A DNA stretch of 64,000 nt. Origin: WHUA01 sp963711215. GTDB taxonomy: Bacteria; Pseudomonadota; Alphaproteobacteria; UBA8366. The stretch lies in NCBI GenBank assembly GCA_963711215.1, contig CAVQDH010000004.1, forward strand, positions 62,001 through 126,000. The letters run 5' to 3'. The position numbers were made by a program, and so were the translations under genes. Below are positions 58,586-64,000 of the stretch, one piece after another (the stretch's first letter is position 1; every line of letters starts with the position of its first letter). Under the pieces are notes generated by a model that saw only the letters and a list, made by a program, of their open reading frames with translations, was not told the origin of the DNA and searched no databases.

Positions 58586-59665
58586 ATGGAACTTTGGACG
58601 CATGCCTACAGCGCACCGCGTGGCATCATGAAGAGCGCCAAGATTGCCGAGGAAGGGGGGTGGGACGGTCTTAGCGTCGTCGACTCCCAGAATCTCTCGG
58701 GTGACACGTTCGTGGCGCTCGCGATGGCGGCGACGGTCACTGAGCGCCTGAAACTGCAGACAGGTGTCACGAACCCGATCACGCGCACGGCTGCGACATT
58801 GGCGGCGGCCGCGGCAAGCGTGAATTCGATTTCGCGCGGGCGCATGGTCGTGGGAATCGGGCGAGGCGATTCCGCTTTAGCGCATCTGGGTCGGGGGCCC
58901 GCCCGCCTGAAACAGTTCGAACGTTATCTCAGGCACCTTCAGGCTTATCTCGGTGGCCGGCACGTGCCGTTCGAGGAACTCGTCGATATTCCGACGGCAG
59001 CTGCCCCGCCAATGTCGGAACTCCAGCTGGCGGAAGCCCCGGATGACAGCTTTATCAGCTGGATCGCGGAGACCCAAGCGGGCGATCGCAAGGTGCCGGT
59101 CGAGGTCGCCGCCACCGGACCGAAAGTCATCGCAATAGCCGCTCGGACGGCCGACCGCGTGATGTTTGCGCTTGGCGCCGCGCCGGAGCGCCTGCAATGG
59201 GGCATTGATCTCGCCCGGCAAGCCCGCCGCGACGCGGGTCTCGAGCCGGATGCGATCAAGTTCGGTGCTTACATCAACTGCGGCTGCCATCCCGACATCG
59301 ATACAGCACGAAATCTGGTGCGGGGCGGGCTGTCGGTGCACACGCGGTTCGGCGTGATGCACGGCAAGACCAGCGGTCCCCTGACCGACAGCCAGAACGA
59401 AGTCATGCAAAAATTGCGGAATAGCTACAACATGAACCGGCACACGAAGGCCGACTCAGAGCAGGCGCGCGTGCTGACCCCGGAATTCATCGACGCGTAT
59501 GCGATCATCGGCATGCCGGACCGCGTGGTCGAGCGGATAGAAGGCCTGCGGAAACTCGGCATCGATAAACTGGTCATGCACGGCACACGGTCCGGCGTCA
59601 GCGTGGAAGCGGACAACTCCCGGAAGCTTATCGAAGCGGAGGTATTGCCGCTGTTTTGTTCCTGA
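58586..59665 (+). CDS. LLM-class flavin-dependent oxidoreductase
   Basis: A 359-residue luciferase-like TIM-barrel enzyme: AKIAEEGGWDGLSVVDSQNL, ERLKLQTGVTNPITRTAATL and SRGRMVVGIGRGDSALAHLG are typical of the FMN/F420-dependent LLM family. It starts three bases after the acyl-CoA synthetase stop, with GGAGCTAGGGG as ribosome site. It probably oxidises or reduces the same carbon compound that the synthetase activates. Whether it uses FMN or F420 is undecided; no F420 genes are in the window. Confidence 0.85.
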   Translation: MELWTHAYSAPRGIMKSAKIAEEGGWDGLSVVDSQNLSGDTFVALAMAATVTERLKLQTGVTNPITRTAATLAAAAASVNSISRGRMVVGIGRGDSALAHLGRGPARLKQFERYLRHLQAYLGGRHVPFEELVDIPTAAAPPMSELQLAEAPDDSFISWIAETQAGDRKVPVEVAATGPKVIAIAARTADRVMFALGAAPERLQWGIDLARQARRDAGLEPDAIKFGAYINCGCHPDIDTARNLVRGGLSVHTRFGVMHGKTSGPLTDSQNEVMQKLRNSYNMNRHTKADSEQARVLTPEFIDAYAIIGMPDRVVERIEGLRKLGIDKLVMHGTRSGVSVEADNSRKLIEAEVLPLFCS

Positions 59666-59982
59666 TCGGGTAATCGGTGCCACGAAGCCCTCTCGAAACC
59701 TATCAAATCGAATGCGGTATCATCACCGGAATGGTATCGGTCAGGACTGGCCCCTTACCTTGTATGCATCTGAGGCGGGTCATCGAGACCGAGGTCGATC
59801 CGGTGATGGACGAGATCGAGCGCAGGTGAGAATGTCTGTGGGATTTTCGAAGTCCGCCAAAAGCGAAATCGCCGATGAACTGGCGGCGGCATAATGGGCA
59901 TTCGCGCCGCTCGTCGGGAAGCTCATATTGGGCCCAGCGTTATCGCGACAAGACGGGGTGACATACCGCGGTCAGCGGTCGA
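59666..59982. other. Intergenic stretch between the LLM gene and the integrase
   Basis: A 317-bp gap. Short plus-strand frames read MHLRRVIETEVDPVMDEIER and GFSKSAKSEIADELAAA; they look like scraps of a decayed gene, but I cannot name it. No RNA gene or repeat is evident. Confidence 0.35.
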
Positions 59983-61206
59983 CTACTGCTGCGCTCGAAG
60001 GTCCACGACATTGGAGGTTTCGGGCTCACAATGGACAATATCCATGAGCCTGTTGGACCAGTTTCCCAGGGCAATGCGCTTTCGCTCCATTCTGTCCGAG
60101 CGCGTGTAAATCTCCGTCACGCCAGCGATATGATGAGCTAGGATGGCGCTGATCGTAACGCGCTCAACGCCCATCTGTTCTAAATTAGAGGCGACCGTAC
60201 GGCGAAGGTCATGCAAGCGCCAATCGGTGACGCCACTCAGCCTGTCCAGGCGCAATTTCGGCTTTGAAAACCAGTTGATCGGCGTTGTGTCTCCGTCGAG
60301 GTCGTGTGTGGCGAAGACGTAGTCCGCGGAAATTTGGAGTTCTTTGATGGAGGTCAAAAGCATCGCGGCGGTGTGGGGGAGGGGCAGCTCGTGCTCCCTC
60401 TTGCCTTTCATGCGATCGCTGGGGATCCGCCAAAGCGGCATCTCTCCGTCAAGACCATCTATCTCGTCCCAGCGCATTCCAGCGACCTGGCGTAGCCGTT
60501 GGCCGGTCAGGGTGAGGATTTTGACCATAGGGCCGAATGGATAGCCGACTGTCTCGGCTGCATTCCAGACAGCGCGCAGCTCGTCGTCCTTGAGCCAGCG
60601 ATCACGAGCGGTTTCGCGCTTGATGGCCTTCATGCCGCGGCGGATCGGCGGGTTCTCGATCATGTGCCGGTCAGCGGCCCAGTTGAAGAAGCCGCTCAGA
60701 TAGCTGTAGAGGCGATTGCTCTGCGTCGGTGATCGCCGCTTAGCGCAGGCATCGAGGAGTGCCACGACGTCGGTTGGCGCGATCTCGGCCAGCCTCCGCC
60801 CGCTCCAAGCCTCCTTTGCATCGCCCAGCAGCCGACGGACCTCCGCCTGTGTCCGGTAGCGATGGTTGGCCGCGGAATAGGTTGTCAGGTAGGTTTCGAT
60901 CGCCGTCGTTGCACGAAACGCATCATCCCTTTTTCCGTCGTCCGCTGGATCTTCGCCACTCGCGACGGCCGAATGGAGCGACAGGGCCTGGGCTCGGGCA
61001 TCGGCAAGGCTCATCGCGGGGAAGGTTCCGATCTTGGCCTTACGCTGTTTGCCGTTGGCAACATACTTCAGCCAGAAGGCGCCTTGGCCTGGCATCGTCG
61101 TGCTGGGGACGACATGGAGCCCTTTCACCTTCGTATCGAAGATCGCCTTGCGGGTCGGGTCGGGACGCAGGCTTTGGAGGCTTCTCGTGGACAGGGTTTT
61201 TCGCAT
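59983..61206 (-). CDS. int: P4-type tyrosine integrase of the island
   Basis: A 407-residue site-specific recombinase. The N-terminal arm-binding domain (KAIFDTKVKGLHVV, AFWLKYVANGKQRKAKIGTF) is DUF4102/P4-integrase type. The catalytic domain shows the first Arg in LTGQRLRQVAGMRW, the HxxR box LHDLRRTVAS, the second His in LAHHIAGVTEIYTR and the nucleophile Tyr in that same segment. It lies 151 bp inside the right attachment repeat and reads into the island. It presumably catalyses integration at and excision from tRNA-Arg(CCT). Full length and apparently intact. Confidence 0.95.
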   Translation of the reverse strand: MRKTLSTRSLQSLRPDPTRKAIFDTKVKGLHVVPSTTMPGQGAFWLKYVANGKQRKAKIGTFPAMSLADARAQALSLHSAVASGEDPADDGKRDDAFRATTAIETYLTTYSAANHRYRTQAEVRRLLGDAKEAWSGRRLAEIAPTDVVALLDACAKRRSPTQSNRLYSYLSGFFNWAADRHMIENPPIRRGMKAIKRETARDRWLKDDELRAVWNAAETVGYPFGPMVKILTLTGQRLRQVAGMRWDEIDGLDGEMPLWRIPSDRMKGKREHELPLPHTAAMLLTSIKELQISADYVFATHDLDGDTTPINWFSKPKLRLDRLSGVTDWRLHDLRRTVASNLEQMGVERVTISAILAHHIAGVTEIYTRSDRMERKRIALGNWSNRLMDIVHCEPETSNVVDLRAQQ

Positions 61207-61221
61207 CTGGAGGCCGGCTGT

Positions 61222-61239
61222 GGGTACAGAATGGGTACA
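61222..61239 (+). repeat. Paired GGGTACA repeats upstream of int
   Basis: GGGTACA at 61222-61228 and 61233-61239, 11-bp period, between the int start and the right attachment repeat. Same element and spacing as at 41017-41034. Likely integrase arm sites or an int operator. Confidence 0.55.
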
Positions 61240-61357
61240 GAAATTGCGGAGATTGTCCTGAATGACACTGGATATCGTTGGATTATGATACGGCGTAACT
61301 ACTTTATAAACAAACGAATAATTGGACGACGTCGGATCATGCTGGACGGTAGGACAT

Positions 61358-61407
61358 CAGATTCCTAATCTGGGGGTCACAGGTTCAAGTCCTGTCGGGC
61401 GCGCCAT
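61358..61407 (+). repeat. Right attachment repeat (copy of the tRNA-Arg 3' end)
   Basis: Identical over 50 bases to 40922-40971, with ten further similar bases. The D arm and 5' acceptor strand are missing, so it is not a tRNA gene. It marks the right end of the island. Confidence 0.95.
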
Positions 61408-61852
61408 TTTTTCAATAGGTTATGGCAAAATACGACTTTAGTATCTCCAATATAAGTGCAACCCACTCTGGAATAGCGGGGAGATTGGACAGAACAAGGC
61501 CCAATCGTCAGGCTCGTAACCTGAAGGTCGCAGGCATAAATCCTTCCCCCGGACCCGAATTCTACGCGATTAAAAAGCTTATGACGCCACACCTGGCCTC
61601 CCCAAACGGGAGGCTTTCGCATGTCCGCACGGTGCCCGGAAAATCCCAGTAGGAAAGAACGATACGGCTCGAAACGATTAGTGCGGCGCAGGCGAAAGGA
61701 ATGGGGCAACGTTTCGCGCCCTCGACGAAAAGCGGCGTATCAACAGTCGAAACCCATCGCGTAACCTCGGGACCGGGGAATTTGATGCGGTAAACGCAGC
61801 CGTGGCGGCCAGATCCTGGAGAGCGGCGCCGAAGTGCGCGCCGCCGGCGCGG
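61408..61852. other. Chromosomal stretch right of the island, no gene seen
   Basis: About 445 bp. The only frame of length (minus strand through the attachment repeat) ends in residues translated from the tRNA copy and is an artefact. No RNA gene or clear promoter recognised. Confidence 0.4.
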
Positions 61853-61990
61853 CTACTTCTTTTTGCCGCGCCCAGATGGGTTCAGTTTGGCGTTTGCTAT
61901 TGAAGATGCGGTCGCTGTGGCCGGCGTTTTCAATTTCGCTTTTTTAGGCTTCTTGATCTCACGATTACTGCGCTTTTGACCTTTGGCCAT
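61853..61990 (-). CDS. Small basic conserved protein (45 residues)
   Basis: ATG 61990 follows AGGAG with seven bases of spacing. The product begins MAKGQKRSNREIKKPKKAK, then a Thr/Ala-rich middle and the ending NPSGRGKKK. Small proteins starting MAKGQ(K/Q)RSNRE(V/I)(R/K)KPKK are common and conserved in Proteobacteria, with unknown function; the charge suggests nucleic-acid contact. It was too short for routine gene length filters but the ribosome site and pattern support it. Confidence 0.72.
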   Translation of the reverse strand: MAKGQKRSNREIKKPKKAKLKTPATATASSIANAKLNPSGRGKKK

Positions 61991-62084
61991 TACGTGCTCC
62001 TAAATGAATGGCGCGGCGCCTGGAAATCGTCAAACGGCGACTCCGTAACGGCGCAGATCGATCGGCGCGATGAGATGTACGGCT

Positions 62085-62352
62085 TTAGTGTATATCCGGA
62101 GCCGCCAACGTGTAAGAGCCTCTGCGCCTGCGTGAATAGACCCGGGCAGCAGCCTTGAGAATACGATCACGATGGAGATCAAACGCGTTCAGGATTCCGG
62201 CTTCGGTCCGCACGGCCTTCGGATCGATACTGCACAACGCATCTTCCTCGACGAAGAAGCGGAATCTCGAGCGATTCGTCATACGCCCAGAAGCGCACGC
62301 AATGCTTCGTCTCATCGTAGCTGCGGCTCGGGTTGGGGAAGTTGAGTGCCAT
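62085..62352 (-). pseudogene. DUF1488 protein, frameshifted near 62262
   Basis: From ATG 62352 the frame reads MALNFPNPSRSYDETKHCVR and FWAYDESLEIP; the continuation FFVEEDALCSIDPKAVRTEA, then LNAFDLHRDRILKAAARVYS and GSYTLAA, lies one base off. Together they are a normal DUF1488 protein of about 89 residues. One surplus base at about 62262 breaks it, the same type of fault as in rpoH and the ccm genes. Confidence 0.78.
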
Positions 62353-62751
62353 AGGAGCCACTTTAGGCGCATTTTGATGCTCCGTCCGATTAATCTGTCA
62401 CGGATACGAAGTGACCCGCCGACTCAATTTGAAATGATCCGCTGCGGGACAGAGAAGTCAGATTCCTTCGCATAAATCCGGCGCCACGCCGGGATTGCCG
62501 GGGACAAGCCGGCCGCCCGCCAAGCATCGCCGATTACGCCACGCGCGAATGACTGGTAGGTAGATTCCGAACCTACCGTCGCGGCAACGGTAGTTGCTAT
62601 GCTGCACTCACAGTCCCTGGTGAGGCTATCCAAAGCCCACCTTGCCGCCGGGATAGGCGCTGCGGCGCGAGGCAAAAACACGAGCTCCGCGCGGCCGTCA
62701 TCGGGGGCTTCATCATCACATAATTTTGGCTGTCCGGCTGGCGGCTAGATC
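62353..62751. other. 399-bp stretch without a supported gene
   Basis: Only weak frames occur, for example an 85-residue minus-strand one (62424-62681) with no recognisable family or ribosome site. I see nothing else in it. Confidence 0.35.
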
Positions 62752-62970
62752 ATGGAGCATCTCATGCGGCCCATTCAAGTCTATCAAGTGCCGAAACATC
62801 GTCTGAGAGTCACCTACAGCGACACGACCGTGTCGCTCAGCCTCGCTGCCAATGCAACGTTCGAGGACATCGCACGGACGCTGGACGAACTTCCAAATCA
62901 GCGTTACGGCGATCCGGTCGCCATCGACATCACCCTGCGCGCGGCATCGCACGCCGCCCTTTTCATTTGA
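62752..62970 (+). CDS. Small hypothetical protein (72 residues)
   Basis: MRPIQVYQVPKHRLRVTYSD begins at the internal ATG 62764, or four residues earlier at 62752. The rest (VSLSLAANATFEDIARTLDE, PVAIDITLR) is a compact alpha/beta sequence of a type common as unnamed small proteins in Bradyrhizobiaceae and relatives. It precedes the lipoprotein gene by 15 bp and may share its transcript. Function unknown. Confidence 0.6.
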   Translation: MEHLMRPIQVYQVPKHRLRVTYSDTTVSLSLAANATFEDIARTLDELPNQRYGDPVAIDITLRAASHAALFI

Positions 62971-62985
62971 AGTGGAGATCTGCCG

Positions 62986-63459
62986 ATGACTACCAATTAT
63001 AGCCGTTTCCTGAAATTGAATGTTGGAGCGGCCACGGTGTTGGCAGGTTTGCTGGCGGCCGCCTGTACGCCGCTCTACTCGGCGCCCGAACAGGTGCAGA
63101 CGCAAAATCCCAGCGTTACCTACAAGTACAACACGGACCAGGACCTCGTTCAGGCCAACCAGAACGCGTCGACATACTGCAATCGGTATCAATCCGTGCC
63201 GCGCACGGCGAATTTTTCGAATGATCCCGATGGCAGCAAAGTCGTCGTCTTCGAATGTGTCCAGACGTTGGCCGCGGCCCCAATGCAACAGTACAATCCC
63301 AATATCGCCTACAACTATCGGACCGACCAGGAGCTCTTGAACGCATCGCGGAATGCCCAGACTTACTGCATGAATAACGGATCGCAGCAGGTGATCTCGA
63401 ACATGAGCACCAATGCGAACGGGACCAAGACAGTCACGTTCCAGTGCAGCCCACGCTAA
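62986..63459 (+). CDS. Lipoprotein with two tandem Cys-paired repeats
   Basis: A 157-residue secreted lipoprotein: signal VGAATVLAGLLAAAC with lipobox LAAAC. The mature part is a duplication: NPSVTYKYNTDQDLVQANQN ... TYCNRYQ ... VVVFECV, then NPNIAYNYRTDQELLNASRN ... TYCMNNG ... VTFQC. Each repeat of about 50 residues has two cysteines, probably one disulfide. No named family is recognised. It begins 15 bp after the small gene. Confidence 0.75.
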   Translation: MTTNYSRFLKLNVGAATVLAGLLAAACTPLYSAPEQVQTQNPSVTYKYNTDQDLVQANQNASTYCNRYQSVPRTANFSNDPDGSKVVVFECVQTLAAAPMQQYNPNIAYNYRTDQELLNASRNAQTYCMNNGSQQVISNMSTNANGTKTVTFQCSPR

Positions 63460-63582
63460 GGCCGCGGCTCACGAAACTTCCAGATTAAGGCGACAGGTTG
63501 CTTGGCCGTCGCGTATTAGGCCGCAAGTGATGCGCCGCAGTGGCGCAGCCCGAACACGTGGCAATCCGAATTGGAGACGGCT

Positions 63583-63741
63583 ATGAGCCTTGGAACCATC
63601 TTGATCATCGTGCTGCTTCTCATGCTAATCGGCGTCTTGCCGACATGGCCGCACAGCAGCAGTTGGGGATACTATCCGAGCGGCGGATTGGGACTCGTTC
63701 TGGTCGTCGTGCTCGTCCTTGTGGTACTGGGACGGATCTAG
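63583..63741 (+). CDS. DUF3309 small membrane protein
   Basis: MSLGTILIIVLLLMLIGVLP, then TWPHSSSWGYYPSGGLGLVL and a final hydrophobic run ending LGRI; 52 residues with two membrane helices around a WGY-Y-PSGG turn. This is the DUF3309 family, widespread in Proteobacteria, function unknown. Confidence 0.88.
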   Translation: MSLGTILIIVLLLMLIGVLPTWPHSSSWGYYPSGGLGLVLVVVLVLVVLGRI

Positions 63742-63887
63742 ACAGATTGTCCGAAGGTCATTAGGAGAGTTCGCCGTCGAGCACTTCAGGGAAGACCACG
63801 ACTGCGGTAACATCCGCAGGAATACCGTCCGGTCTCAGCGAAAATCGAGGCTATCCCGTGTTATCGATTTGCCCAGGGCAGAAGACA

Positions 63888-64000
63888 GTGCCCGTTTCGC
63901 GACGCGCGATCCTGATGGCAGGGCTCGCCGGGGCGGTCAGCTGCACTCTCCCGCGCACCGCCCGTGCTGTGACAGATATCGTCTTGCCGACCGCGGCCGG
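63888..64000 (+). CDS. Start of a secreted protein with Tat-like signal (3' end cut off)
   Basis: From GTG 63888 (or GTG 63858) the frame reads VPVSRRAILMAGLAGAVSC and TLPRTARAVTDIV to the end of the window. The RR followed by a hydrophobic stretch looks like a twin-arginine or Sec signal, perhaps with a cleavage after ARA. Too little is present to identify the protein. Confidence 0.45.
   Translation, partial: MPVSRRAILMAGLAGAVSCTLPRTARAVTDIVLPTAA

Larger units (their letters stand above)
40971..61357 (+). mobile_element. 20.4-kb genomic island integrated at tRNA-Arg(CCT)
   Basis: The left boundary is the 3' end of the intact tRNA gene; the right boundary is an exact 50-bp copy of that 3' end. 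A P4-type tyrosine integrase lies just inside the right end. Contents are typical of an integrative element: AlpA-like regulator, HUH-type replication protein, HGGxSTG protein, defence-like and metabolic cargo, IS3 and feoB debris. GC content varies strongly from gene to gene, with the ATPase at 45.1 kb clearly more AT-rich than the chromosome. No conjugation or phage structural genes are present, so transfer would need a helper. Confidence 0.93.

Noticed and set aside
56429..58603. 724-residue minus-strand open frame
   Set aside because: Antisense to the acyl-CoA synthetase, which has clear family motifs throughout.
40971..61357. CRISPR array or cas genes in the island
   Set aside because: I saw no regularly spaced repeats of 23-37 bp and no Cas-like protein; the short GGGTACA doublets are not an array.
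40971..61357. Prophage
   Set aside because: No capsid, portal, terminase, tail or lysis genes are present; HGGxSTG and zinc-ribbon proteins also occur in non-phage islands.
61358..61406. Second tRNA-Arg gene
   Set aside because: Only the anticodon-arm-to-CCA half is present; the D arm and 5' acceptor strand are missing, so it is an attachment repeat.
61377..61709. 110-residue minus-strand frame ending in translated tRNA sequence
   Set aside because: The ending is the familiar false peptide from reading through a tRNA 3' end; no ribosome site or family.

Overview
The window is GC-rich (about 60-66% by eye) DNA from an alphaproteobacterium, probably of Rhodospirillales type. The grounds are a complete System I cytochrome c maturation cluster (ccmABCDEFGHI), an aconitase/DUF1223 pair, a CarD/CdnL regulator, a seven-iron FdxA ferredoxin, an RpoH sigma factor and a SUV3-like helicase followed by an S4-domain protein. 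I do not name a genus.

Layout. 1-3.5 kb: surface-polysaccharide genes (two O-antigen-ligase-like proteins around a flippase-like membrane protein). 3.6-10.8 kb: MsrP, a GT39-like glycosyltransferase, an EmrB-type exporter, a TauD-type dioxygenase and two divergent DJ-1/PfpI genes, one carrying an AraC domain. 10.9-19.5 kb (minus strand): the ccm cluster, with an unrelated MFS carrier between ccmB and ccmC. 19.8-22.7 kb (minus): an AtuA/DUF4387/amidohydrolase operon. 22.9-40.8 kb: housekeeping genes (acnA, htpG, pcm, helicase, S4 protein, fdxA, carD, rpoH, a nuclease, a proline iminopeptidase and others).

A 20.4-kb genomic island fills 40,971-61,357. It starts at the 3' end of an intact tRNA-Arg(CCT) gene and ends at an exact 50-bp copy of that 3' end, next to a P4-type tyrosine integrase reading inward. 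Its left half carries an AlpA-like regulator, a likely HUH replication protein, small zinc-ribbon proteins and the most interesting cargo: an AAA/STAND-like ATPase immediately followed by a TIR-domain protein, a candidate two-gene anti-phage module. Beside it, a coiled-coil membrane protein and a truncated MltR-like protein are bounded by two partial copies of one small zinc-ribbon gene. The right half is metabolic: two TauD-like proteins (one with its HxD iron ligand changed to HxN), a GH43-like propeller, a GFA protein, an enoyl-CoA hydratase, an ADP-forming acyl-CoA synthetase and an LLM flavin oxidoreductase, mixed with IS3 and feoB debris.

Downstream of the island are small chromosomal genes (DUF1488, DUF3309, a two-repeat lipoprotein).

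A caution for the whole window: seven conserved genes outside the island, including rpoH, ccmA and ccmH, each need a single-base frame correction to read through. The pattern suggests indel errors in the assembly more than real gene decay.
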